Source: Peronospora farinosa
Lineage: Eukaryota; Oomycota; Peronosporomycetes; Peronosporales; Peronosporaceae
Direction of reading: 5' to 3'
NCBI GenBank assembly: GCA_947646735.1
Contig: CANTFK010000935.1
Location: 1 to 64,000 of the forward strand
DNA: 64,000 nt
Shown here: positions 31,686 to 41,400 of the stretch, one piece after another
Numbering within the stretch: the first letter of the stretch is position 1
Layout: the number at the start of each line of letters is the position of its first letter
Translations under genes and position numbers: made by a program
Notes under the pieces: model-generated
What the model saw: only the letters and a program-made list of their open reading frames with translations
Told to the model about the DNA's origin: nothing
The model's database searches: none

Positions 31686-32745
31686 ATACATCCGGAAATG
31701 GGTGCGCTCCTGTGAAACCTGTCAGCGTGTGAAGCCTGCGCCATCCTCACAAGCCCCATTGCGTCCGCTTCCGATTGCTACGGAAGCCTGGCGCTCGGTC
31801 AGCATGGATTTTATCTTTGGCCTTCCACCGGATGAACAGAAACGCACGGGCGTATTGGTTCTAGTGGATCGATTCAGCAATATGGTGCATTTTGCTCCGG
31901 TCTCCGCCAACATTACGGCGGAGACGACAGCGAAGATCTTCATTGATCTTATCTTTAGGCATCACGGCTTGCCAGAATCTATTGTTTCGGACCGTGACCC
32001 GCGTTTCACTTCGTCTTTCTGGGCCGAATTATTCCAGCTATTAGGCACGCGGTTGCTTATGTCTACGGAGGTCCATCTAGAGACGGATGGGCAAACAGAG
32101 CGTGCGAACAGAGTGCTCAGAGATGTTTTGCACAATTATGCAACATCGTTCTCGTCATCGAGTTCATTTCTTCTACTTACAGAGTTCGCAATCAACAATG
32201 CTATACATGTGTCTAACGGGTTGACGCCCTTTTTCCTTAACAACGCGAGGCATCCTCGCGTTCCGGCGCTGCTTGCTCTCTCAGCTTCAAAACACCCTGT
32301 CTTCAAGCTTGGTGGGGGAGTATCTACGGATGGAATTGCGCCGAAACTATTGCTGAGTGATTACGATGCGCATAAGGTTGCTGCCGATGCACCTACTACT
32401 GGTAACTTTGTGGCCAACGGCATATCGACTCCTGACGCGATGCTTTCCATCGCGTCTCCCGTTGCCAATTTTGCTCCAAAATAACATACGTCGCCTGTAA
32501 GTTCGGCTGCAGTAACCGAATTACTACTATTACGACAAGGAATCACGCGTTTGGTGCGTGATGCATTACAAGAGGCAGTCGACAAGCAAAAGGAGAATGC
32601 TGACAGAAGAGGACGAAAGAATATGTTGATATTTCGAGAAGTTGACAGAGTATTGTTATCAACAAGTGGATTGCCGAACACCTCAGTGACGAATTTGGGC
32701 GCTAATAAGTTAGCGCCAATATATTGGCCCATTTCGGATTGTTAA
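31534..32745 (+). pseudogene. pol: Gypsy D integrase
   Basis: From about 31667 the frame encodes FFWPRMYKYIRKWV, zinc ligands CETC, and the catalytic residues D in SMDFIFGLPP, D in VSDRDPRF and E in DGQTERANR. TAA at 32482 interrupts it; the same frame then continues to 32745 with an integrase C-terminal segment (DALQEAVDKQKENADRRGR). Another shift near 32715 leads into the last frame. Correct order and residues identify it with confidence, but at least two lesions make it inactive as read. Confidence 0.85.
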
Positions 32746-32746
32746 G

Positions 32747-33907
32747 GTGCATGGTGACGCTTACACGCTAGACATACCTACATCTATGCGTTTGCACCCG
32801 ACGTTCTACGTCGGGCGCCTCAAGGCTTACCTGCCGGCGGATCTCTCTTCGAATCTTCCCCACTCTTCTGTGCCGGCTCGAAATCCGACATCCCTTGACG
32901 ACGACGTTGACGACGACTGGGACCAAGTCCTGCCCGAACGCGTGCAGACTAGACCTGCTGGGGTCCTCCGAACGCAGTCGTCTCAATCTGACGTAGGCGC
33001 TCAACCAGTACCAGCTGCTCACGTCGAGTCCGCTCAGCAGCCTCAGTCGCAGCATCCGCACGATCTTGAGCTCTCTCAGCCATCTCGCGAGCATCAAGTA
33101 AGGCATTCTTCGATTCCTCGACTTCAGCGTGAAGTAGATGCAGCTCATCATTCGACTGTACAGGCGCCCGATTACGAGAATCGGCGCTCATCGCCAGAGG
33201 TCTTCCTTCGTGATGCTCCTCCTCCCTTAGTCGATGCATCGGGTGCGCGACGCTGGATTGTCGACCGGATTGTCGATCACGAGGATCACAAGTCCCAGGC
33301 GCCGAGTAATAACTCGGCGCCCATGAAGAAGCATGTCGAGAAACATTACAGGGTTCGCTGGTTGGGATATTCCCCGGCGGACGATACATGGGAGCCATCA
33401 AGTACGCTGTCCCAAGATGTCCCGGACGTGGTCGAGGACTACGAGTCCCGTAGAAAGACGGTGATCGCGACCGACGCTGCCGGTTCCAAACCCGATCTCG
33501 CGAGCCGTAATGCTCGCGAGCAACGAAACCGCGACGACCTCCCGAGCGACTCCGAGACCGAGACCTATTACGAGGCTCGGGAGCATATGGATGATACGGT
33601 TAACGACTTCGGCTACGTGAATGCCGTCAGCGATCTTAAGGACGCGCTCTCACTCGCCGTAGCTCGGACACCTGGAGCTCCGAAAGGCTTCTCTCATAAC
33701 GGGCAATCCATGGACGAATATGGTCGGGCATGCCTCGCGCACACACCAAGTCGTCCCATTCGGTCGCGATCTGCCCACGTTGCACGTTGGACATCCCTCA
33801 CGAATGTGGACGTAACAAAGGTGATACTCGTCACAATTCATACGACAGATGCGCCGGCGCAGGTCGCCAATAGCGTGTATATCACGCGTTCCCTCGCGAC
33901 CGTCTAA
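32747..33907 (+). CDS. pol: Gypsy D integrase tail with chromodomain
   Basis: Starts at a non-ATG codon and is the continuation of integrase (YTLDIPTSMRLHPTFYVGRL), then a long polar Gln/Ser-rich segment, then a chromodomain at about residues 165-230 (WIVDRIVDHE, YRVRWLGYSPADDTWEPSS). After it, about 150 residues of no recognised domain reach the stop at 33905. Antisense frames overlap this region (33398-32949 and 34216-33650), so both strands are constrained here. Confidence 0.75.
   Translation: MHGDAYTLDIPTSMRLHPTFYVGRLKAYLPADLSSNLPHSSVPARNPTSLDDDVDDDWDQVLPERVQTRPAGVLRTQSSQSDVGAQPVPAAHVESAQQPQSQHPHDLELSQPSREHQVRHSSIPRLQREVDAAHHSTVQAPDYENRRSSPEVFLRDAPPPLVDASGARRWIVDRIVDHEDHKSQAPSNNSAPMKKHVEKHYRVRWLGYSPADDTWEPSSTLSQDVPDVVEDYESRRKTVIATDAAGSKPDLASRNAREQRNRDDLPSDSETETYYEAREHMDDTVNDFGYVNAVSDLKDALSLAVARTPGAPKGFSHNGQSMDEYGRACLAHTPSRPIRSRSAHVARWTSLTNVDVTKVILVTIHTTDAPAQVANSVYITRSLATV
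32949..33398 (-). CDS. Gypsy D antisense frame, coiled-coil protein
   Basis: Minus-strand frame of about 149 residues from ATG 33398, opposite the integrase tail and chromodomain. Its second half is a strong predicted coiled coil, rich in Glu/Arg/Ala heptads (DELHLLHAEVEESKNALL, AERAQDRADAATEAAERT). It may be a later exon of the antisense gene that starts at 34216, or only a shadow of the plus-strand frame, which is rich in Ser/Gln there. I cannot decide from one copy. Confidence 0.4.
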   Translation of the reverse strand: MAPMYRPPGNIPTSEPCNVSRHASSWAPSYYSAPGTCDPRDRQSGRQSSVAHPMHRLREEEHHEGRPLAMSADSRNRAPVQSNDELHLLHAEVEESKNALLDAREMAERAQDRADAATEAAERTRREQLVLVERLRQIETTAFGGPQQV

Positions 33908-34216
33908 CCAGGACGTGAAGGACGTTCCTTCACGTCGGATCGCGTTCCAGCGCCTGATGAAGGCACACCAAGACCTCTGCAACGCATCGTCGGTATATGC
34001 GTTGTTCGTCGCCTTGCCTCTCACTGTACGGTATCGCGTGAAAAGGTCCTTCATGACCTCCAGTGGCTCGGGTTCGACAGCACCTTCAAGACCATGCAAG
34101 CGCCACGGTTTCAAGTCCCCATCCATGACCTGCGGCGCCTGCTCTCTACGGATTGTTGCTTGGTGTTCCCGGTTCTGGCTGTCAGAGACATTGTTTCGTG
34201 GACGCCTAGGGTCCAT
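33650..34216 (-). CDS. Gypsy D antisense frame, Cys-containing protein of 188 residues
   Basis: ATG-initiated frame that starts 117 bp inside the 3' LTR boundary and reads toward pol. It contains LQRSWCAFIRRWNAIRR and a Cys/His-containing stretch with CRMNCDEYHLCYVH and EGCPTCNVG, then ACPTIFVHG. Only its last 258 bp overlap the plus-strand frame; 33908-34216 has no competing long plus frame, so it is the best coding explanation for that segment. The layout recalls the antisense genes of families A and B, but I see no sequence similarity to them. Function unknown. Confidence 0.55.
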   Translation of the reverse strand: MDPRRPRNNVSDSQNREHQATIRREQAPQVMDGDLKPWRLHGLEGAVEPEPLEVMKDLFTRYRTVRGKATNNAYTDDALQRSWCAFIRRWNAIRREGTSFTSWLDGREGTRDIHAIGDLRRRICRMNCDEYHLCYVHIREGCPTCNVGRSRPNGTTWCVREACPTIFVHGLPVMREAFRSSRCPSYGE

Positions 34217-34314
34217 GCTGCTCAGTTAAGTCTAACTGAGCAAGTTCGGAGTTACGCCGTTGGTCGAGAAGAAACTTTTTGCGATTCGCGCTTACGTTGA
34301 GGTAAGCGCAACTT

Positions 34315-34329
34315 AAAGAGGGGGGGGGG
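34315..34329 (+). other. Gypsy D polypurine tract
   Basis: AAAGAG followed by nine G, then TGA, directly before the 3' LTR. This is a standard plus-strand primer position. Confidence 0.85.
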
Positions 34330-34332
34330 TGA

Positions 34333-34649
34333 TGTAATGGGTCTACCTATTACATAAGCAGTTATAGGATTAATACATAATTACATAAGTAGGCATAGGG
34401 CAGTATCCGATTAGCGGATACTGCGCGTCATTTTATTATTGGTTTATTATTGGGTTGCCAGACCCAATAATTAGCCAATAATAAATTGACTTCCAGATTG
34501 AGTGGTTCCCATGAGCTAGGGAACATATTCGCACTTACTGCGAATTAAAACTAAAAAAAATAAAACAGAGTTATATTTACGAGTTAATTAAGAGCGCTTC
34601 CTCAACGCCCTTTTAGTGTAAGACGGTAACGGGTCCTTAGCCCGTTACA
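34333..34649 (+). mobile_element. Gypsy D 3' LTR
   Basis: 317 bp, TGTAATGGGT ... CCCGTTACA. Compared with 27073-27388 it has one extra A in AATTAAAACT, G for A in AGACGGTAAC, and G for T in CCTTAGCCC. Followed by the target duplication TGGAC. Confidence 0.95.
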
Positions 34650-34845
34650 TGGACCCAAGGTGACAGGTGGATCCCAGGCGACAGGTGGACCCCAGGTGAC
34701 AGGTGGACCCCAGGTGACAGGTGGACCTCAAGCGACAGGTGGACCCAGGTGACCGGTGGACCCAGGTGACCGGTGGACCCCAGGTGACAGGTTGATCCAG
34801 GTGACCGGTGGACCCAGGCGACCGGTGGACCCCAGGTAATAAAAG
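34650..34845 (+). repeat. ~18-bp minisatellite, right part
   Basis: Continuation of the GGTGACAGGTGGACCCCA block cut by element D. It leads directly into the R-U5 part of the B1 5' LTR. Confidence 0.9.
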
Positions 34846-35536
34846 GTACAAGGCTTCCTTAAAGTGCAGAGCCGGTACAAGACCCATGTCCCAAATGAGC
34901 CAGTTTTCGTCCACAAATTGACATGTGGTACCATCCAGAGCGAAGGGTTAGGGTTTGGCAAGAAAAGCATACAGAGAATAAGATAAATAAACACACTCGA
35001 ATTTGCATTATACGTGGCAGCTTTAAGCGCCCCTTTTAAGCTTCTCCGTCGCTTCACCTCTTCCGGGCGGGATACCCTTTGGCCCCCGACGTCCAGCAGG
35101 TGTTAGACGGCTCAAGCTACGCAAGTTGAACCTCAGGATAGTTGGCCTGAGGTGTCAACACTCTACGACCCGCTACAGGAAGCGGTTTCCCTACGGGGGA
35201 AGAACACAAAGGGGTCCAAGGACCAAGAACAGTCAGCCACCAAAGGAGTACATAGTACCAGGTGCATCGCTCTCGACTAAGTCGATTGAGCCCAAGAAAC
35301 CCGGTCCCAAGTGAAGTATATCCACTCGGGGACCACCAAGTCCAAGTCTTATACAAAGACCAAGTTTAAGTCTTCCGCGTCAACCGAGGAGCAAGACCAG
35401 CCAAGCCGACGGGTACACAAGGTGAGACCCAAGGCCAATTCGACACGGTATCGGGGTACCCCCTCCGTAAGTCGGCAGTCCGGCGCTGTGTGTGTTTGTG
35501 GATCTCCTACGTTGTTTGAGAATCCACTCCATTACA
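34846..35536 (+). mobile_element. B1 5' LTR, R-U5 part
   Basis: Matches the second half of the B2 LTRs (reverse strand, 60322-60990 and 48980-49640): AGCATACAGAGAATAAG, ACACTCGAATTTGCATTA, TTCCGGGCGGGATACCC, ending CCACTCCATTACA. The upstream U3 half is represented by the minisatellite and, further left, by the satellite array starting at 18678-18930. The LTR end is followed by ATGGTGCGCG (gag ATG 35537, primer-binding site 35538-35557). Confidence 0.85.
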
Positions 35537-38017
35537 ATGGTGCGCGTGCCCGGATCTTCGGGAGACGCAAGATTTCACCGTGAGTCCCACGAAGAAGAAA
35601 GACAATGGTCAAGATAGACCAAGGGACAACCAAGACACTGGAAACCGGATCGCCAGTGATCAAGAAGGAAGAAGGATCGGAGGACCTGCAGAGCCCGGGG
35701 AGGAGCTCTGCTATTGAGGTCAAGGTGGAATATGAAGAGAAACCACAAAATCCTTCCCCTTACGTCTTCGTTGAAGAAGACAATATGGGCCATAATAAAT
35801 TTTATGGTCCAGGGGTCCCAAGTTTGACAGAGAAAGCTAAAAAACAAGGGACCCCGAAGCAAGTCTCCCAACCTACCACTCAAGAGCCAAAGGTGCCCAA
35901 GAACAGCAAAAGAAGCAGAAGCGTACCAAGTTGAAGGCACCGAGAGGCGGAGACACGACGGACGAGTCGGGGGAGATCCAAGGCGTGGCTAGTAAGGACT
36001 GGACAGAAGAAGATTTGGAAGAAGCCTACCATCGGAATAAATTGAAGAAGTTTCTTCGAAAGGACCCGGTGATGAAGACGCTCAAGGTCAAGCTTCTGGA
36101 CCAGGTCCACGATCCGATAACGTCCCTTCCCACCACGACCACAGACCTGGAGGTCCTCAAGGCCGTAATGAATCTGCTACATGAAGCTGGGATGGATGCT
36201 GGGAACTTTACCGCTGAGACCCTCTTCGATTTCGGGTTCGAGACCTTGAAGAAGACCTTAGTGACCCTGCATGGTCACCTCAAGACGTTAGTGGGGGAGT
36301 TCCCCCCAAAGGAAGTACCCCGTCAAGATGGAGGAGTAGTCGATCCTGGTGTGGGCTCTCCTGCTGGGTCACTCGATGAATTGTCACCAAGGTCTCAATA
36401 TGAATCGGCCACCTCATCTATGATGTCGGCCCTGATGGATACGGTGGACCAAATGCAACTGGGTCCAGCTGTTGCATCGTTGTTGGAAGCACGAATTCGC
36501 GAAGCTGGCCATATGGACACAGCAACCCCATGGGTCTAGCGCCAAGCACAGGAGGAGACGGAAGCCCGTTGCAAAGTGGAGCCAAGGTTGATGGGGACAA
36601 AAACGGATCAGGAAACAAAGACTGAGTCAATTTCCCCTAGCGCGCTCCAGTCGTACTTTGATAAGGTGATGACCAAGTTCCTTGAAGAGCAAGGCTCCAC
36701 CAAAGTTGCAGTGGACAGGGGACACACCACGAAGGGTCAAGGACCAGTTCATCCCAGGTCCTCCCAGCGAATTGAGCGCCTAGGACCACTAGGCGATATC
36801 CCTGATGTGGACATGGAGTCTGTGGGGTCAACCCATGATGAATACGACCCAGATGACTTGGCGTTCCCGATGACCTCAGCGCGAGCGACTGTGGCCGCGG
36901 CTATGGCAGGAGGACTCCCTACTGTTGTTCCACACATTAGGGTATCGGCCTCGTCGGATCTGAAGGCATTTAGCGGGAGGGGCCACGATGAAGATCGTGC
37001 CAGAAGCTGGATCACTAAGGTAAAGACGGCTTTCCTCCGAGACCAGGCACCAGATAGCGAGAAGTGTCTCATTTTTGGGTCCCTGCTCACGGGTCCAGCT
37101 CAGAATTGGTATCGACAGCTAGGTCGAACGGTACGCGTCGATTGGAAGCTGCTTCTGCGAGAGTTCCAAGCACAATTTTGCGGCTTGGGGGTGTCGGTGG
37201 CCCGACAATATTATCACGCCAGAAAGAGAACCGATGAGTCACCCTTGGAATATCTGTACCGTTTGAATGTGGCAGGGCTCAGGGCCAAGCTAGATATTAA
37301 GGGTGGGCCCCCCAGTGTAAAGCGTGAACACGTGGATCATTACGTGGAAACCTTGGATGATCGAGAATTAGCGGATCAGCTTACATTGCTCAGACTTTCT
37401 GATGCAGACGACCTAGAGGAAGTCCTGCTGGCTCGTCGAGAGCGAAGACGCATCAAGGAAGGGTCTTGTTCGGTTACAGCAAGTTTCGCCAGAAGGCCCC
37501 AACCCCTCCAGACCACACCAAGAGTCAGCTGAGAAGACCCGTCTAAGTCATTCGAGCCACTTCTGAAAGTGAAAATGACCAAGGGTCCAGCTCCAGTGGG
37601 TCTGAGGGAGAAGGTGACCTCAGAAGAATTTATGCGGCGGCGAGTAAACCTTACACTGGTAGGGCGAGGAACGCAGATGAACCCCGGGATCATCAGGACC
37701 CAGACCCAGACCGAGGTCGACGCATGGCAGAGGGACATGGACAAAAGGTGGTCCCAGGGTCACCCGTGGCAAAGTGTACCCATTGTGGATCTAGGAAGCA
37801 TGTGGATCTGGACTGTTGGAAGCGACTCGTTTGCGAATGCTGTGGAAAGAAGGGCCACCCAGCCGACCACTGCCTGTTTGTGTGTCGCGGTTGTGGCAAG
37901 GTTCATGACTTCGGCAAGTGCCCGATGGAAGATTTCTACAACCTGATTCGCCAGTGGTACAACCCGACCAAGCACGCAGGGCAGCTGCCCGAGGCGGCGG
38001 AGAAGATGTTAAATTAG
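35537..38017 (+). pseudogene. gag: Gypsy B1 gag, decayed
   Basis: Family B Gag starting MVRVPGSSGD at the primer-binding site. Lesions compared with B2: a 1-nt loss near 35605, a 1-nt loss near 35905, CAG to TAG at 36537, a frameshift near 37450 and a further break before 37724. Open pieces: 35605-35934, 35931-36539, 36576-37532 and 37724-38017. The capsid-like region has DLKAFSGRGHDEDRARSW and LTGPAQNWYRQL. The zinc knuckles CTHCGSRKHVDLDC, CECCGKKGHPADHC and CRGCGKVHDFGKC are intact. The stop TAG 38015 lies in the junction stem-loop. Many words contain GGTCC/GGACC. Confidence 0.9.
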
Positions 38018-39639
38018 AACGCTCGCCAGGTTTGAATCTGGTACGAGCCGAGCGTTCTAATTGTTTCATTTATGCATTTGTGGAGAAACACCCCGTGGAG
38101 AAGGTCAATAAGTTGGATGAATTGATTGAAAATACATCGTGCTTTTGCATTAATTCTGTTGCTGCTGTGGCCAATGCATGTATACCTCATGTTTATTCCC
38201 GAGGAGAGACTCTGATGACATTGGATTTATTGCCGGGAGAGTCAAGAGGATACTGGAAACACCATGCCCCAGGAAAGTGGTTTAAGCAAGCCAAAGCCTC
38301 TGGAAAAGTTAACAATATTCGTGCGAATCTACTGTTTGATTCTGGTGCCGAGATATCTATTTTGGATATCGCCTTTGCTCGTAAGGCAGGCTGCCGGATT
38401 AACACAAGCGAGAAACAAGAGTGCGTGGGCATTGGAGAAGCAGTTTACACCACGGAAGGGCGAACGAAGATCAAGATAACACTGAATGGTGTATTAGTAT
38501 ACTTCTTCAATGTGTGGGTCGGGTCCATGACCGGCCAGGATGTGCTACTAGGAATGGACTTTATGGTGCCAGCTGGAATTCGTTTGGACATGGCGGATGG
38601 AACTATTTGCTTGCCAGACGAAGTTCAAATCCAGCTGACAGGTCGCAAGACCTTGTATAGTGGCCATATGTCTGAGGTCAAATTGGGCCAGTACGTGAAC
38701 TTACCTGCAACAAAATATGTCGAGGTTCCGCTGAAGAGGGTTACGTCGGACCAGTGGAAATTATGGATGACCCGTGGAGACAGATGGGTAACTACGATGA
38801 TCCAAGGACATGGACATCGCCAATTCTTGAGGGTAACCAATGTGAGTGACAAGGACCTGATCCTACACGAGGATACCAAGCTGGGCATTTGGCTGACTGA
38901 GGACCGGGTTCCCCGGGCCCAAGGATTCGTGTCAGTTGGTTCTAGGAGGTATGCTGAATGAAAAAATCTAGCCTACCAAGCAACCACCGACGAGGAGGAT
39001 GCAGAAACCACTCAAGAAGAAGTGTACCAAGGTCCGATGGTCAAGAAACCTCAGTACACAACTCCACAGAAGATGTTGCTACGGACGGGGACCCAAGTGC
39101 CAGTGGTTAACGTGGTGCACGAGCCCGTTATGAGGGACCCTGAGTCATTGCCATCAGATCAGGAGTCTGGAGGGGAGGCCCTCGATGGAGGTCAACCAAC
39201 TGGAGCTAGTGTGGGCACGGAAGTCTCATCTAGGGATAGGACCGATATGGAGAGGGTCCACCTAGAGGGGGGTCCACCGGTTATCAAGGCTGAAGTAGAT
39301 ACTTTCGATGACCAGGTCTGTGTTCACGAGAGTGGAAACTTATGTGCCGAAGATATCGACAAAAATTGGTCTGTTATTCCTGAGGTCACCCCATCCACGA
39401 ACGAAGTTATGTTGGAAGACATCCAGATTCCAGACCCCGGTGATACCCCAAAGGAGGAGGTAGACCGCCTCCTCCAGATTATATGGCGAAAACGACATCT
39501 GCTGATGGGAAAAGGTAACGCATTACCCCCGGCGGCTCGAGGAGCAGTGTGCGACATTGATGTTGGGAACGCACGGCCAATCGCCCAACGGGTACGGAAG
39601 GTGGCCCCTCAGTTAGGGAGAAGCTGGCAGACCCGATAA
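37918..39639 (+). pseudogene. pol: Gypsy B1 pol, protease and acidic linker
   Basis: Frame -1 to gag. Leader, then protease with LLFDSGAEISILDIAF and MDFMVPAGIRLDMADGT, then a linker rich in Glu/Asp. A TGG to TGA change stops the frame at 38961. It resumes at 39022-39639 and ends in LGRSWQTR because of a 1-nt loss at about 39608-39615 that is also present in B2 but not in B0. The protease itself is intact. Confidence 0.85.
38008..38062 (+). promoter_or_regulatory. gag-pol junction: GTTAAAT heptamer and 14-bp stem-loop (B1)
   Basis: GTTAAAT (38008-38014) in the gag frame G_TTA_AAT, then gag TAG, inside a perfect inverted repeat AATTAGAACGCTCG (38012-38025) / CGAGCGTTCTAATT (38049-38062). The interior adds a CCAGGTT/AATCTGG helix. 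The pol frame is -1 relative to gag, overlaps it by 100 nt and has no ATG of its own before the protease leader. This is the pattern of -1 ribosomal frameshifting; GTTAAAC is a known slippery site in an arterivirus. Confidence 0.65.
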
Positions 39640-41400
39640 AAGGCCTCTTGTCATCCAAGATAATCCAGCATTCCACCTCCCCATGGGCCAGTCCAATTGT
39701 AATTATTGTCAAGAAGAATGGGGTGGATATAAGGCTGTGCATTGACTACCGGATGGTGAATGATTTAACGCGGCTTATGGTGTATCCTATGCCTTTCGTG
39801 AATGAGTTGCTGGAAGACCTAGATAAGGCCCTGTGGTACTGCTCACTGAACATGGCTAGCGGATTTTGGGTGGTCAGTATGACCGAACGAGCCCGTTTAA
39901 TCTCGGCGTTTGTAACTCCGCTCGGGTTGTTTGAGTGGAGACGAATGCCGTTTGGACTGAAGAATGCGCCACAGATCTATCAAAGATTGTTGGATAACGC
40001 TTTATATGGATTCCTAACGATTTCCTCGAAGCCCAACACTGAGAAACAGGTTGACCTGTTCGAAATGGTCAACCTGAAGCGGACCACGAGGAGTCCATAT
40101 TAGGACGCCGGTCTTATATCGACGACATTTCAGTGACCTTGAAGTCATGGGATGACTTATGCTTAAAAGTGGAAAGACTATTGGAGGTTTTTGATAAGTG
40201 AAATTTATCGATCAGCGCGGTCAAAAGCTCATGGATCTGTCAAAAGGTAGATTATCTGGGGCATCGAGTGTCTGCGGAGGGGTTGGAGGCCCACCCTAAG
40301 GATCTTCAGTCATTGGTGGACTTACCGCTGCCCACCACCCTAAAAGCCATGCAGTCTTTTCTTGGAAGTCTTAATTACTATAGCCGGTTTCTAGAAGACT
40401 ACGCGATTTATACGTCCATATTGTACGAGCTAAGAGAAGTGGATTATCACGTGTTACGACGCCGGATGAGTGGGACTGAGGACACCAAGAGGAGTGACCA
40501 GGAGGAAGACCGATGGACTCGGGTGCAGGTGGCTTTGCGATATTGAAGAATAAGATCGCCACCGTCCCAATCCTCCGCCATTTTGATCCTGGCCGAGAAC
40601 CCGTCATTATCGTTTATGCCAGTGAGTGGTCCATCTCGGCATCCCTGGTGCAGGAATATGAAGGGGTGTATATGCCGGTAACTTTCACGAGTCGGACTTT
40701 GAAGCCAAACGAGATCAACTATGAGCTGGTGGACAAGGAAGTGTTGAGCTATTGCGGATAATAGACCTTTGCTACACGTCACAGGTCGCCCGACCTATCA
40801 AGGTCTTGACCCGACACTCAACACTGGCGTGGTTAGTCCGGTCACCTGGTCTACAAGGTCGCCTTTGAAATTGGGCTGCGCTTCTGTCCCAATGGACGTT
40901 AGAAGTGGTCAAGTGTAAGCGCGGCGAAGATGAAATACTGGGGACATTAGCGGTAAGCATTACGCCTCGCGAAAATGTGGACTCTATTCTATCTTCAATC
41001 GCCCCCAAGAAACACCCGCGCCAAGCTATCACGGTGGTTCCTCCTACAGTCGAACCCGAGGAAGTCTTGTACGTGGTCGATTTCGATGGGTCTGCACGAG
41101 TTAAACGTGGGGGCGGAGCCTGCAGTGCTATCGTATGGCAACTCCCAGGGTGGACCGCGATTGCAGCAGCATCAAGATATTTAACGGAGGCAACGGTAAA
41201 CGAAGCAGAGTATGAGGGCCTATTGTAATGTTTTAGCCTACTGGAGAAATTGGATCGTAGACGTCTGGTAGTGTGCGGTGATTCCAATCTGGTCATCCGA
41301 CAGATGCGAGGGGAAATCAAATGCAAGGCACCAGGTCTCACGGCACGAAGGTAGAAGGCCCTGGAACAGCTCCTTTCCTGGACAGCCTATGAGTTTCTAC
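39640..41400 (+). pseudogene. pol: Gypsy B1 pol, reverse transcriptase and RNase H domains
   Basis: RT begins SSKIIQHSTSPWASPIVI (39648). The palm has RLCIDYRMVNDLTRLMVYP. A frameshift near 40080 precedes the catalytic region, which reads RSYIDDI near 40115 before a stop. Connection domain pieces are at 40268-40546 and 40513-40761. The second RNase H (VVDFDGSARVKRGGG, EAEYEG, then CGDSNLVIRQM) is at 40905-41330 with a TAA at 41227 and further breaks. Strongly decayed, but domain order equals A1 and B2. Confidence 0.85.

Larger units (their letters stand above)
27073..34649 (+). mobile_element. Gypsy D, recent full-length LTR retrotransposon
   Basis: A 7.6-kb element with LTRs of 316 and 317 bp that differ by two substitutions and one 1-bp indel, flanked by the 5-bp duplication TGGAC (27068-27072 and 34650-34654). 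It contains gag, a pol with several lesions, a chromodomain, antisense frames and a G-rich polypurine tract. It lies in the B-family minisatellite. It belongs to a lineage distinct from families A and B: a single zinc knuckle, an ordinary single RNase H and no GATC or GGACC word bias. Confidence 0.95.
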
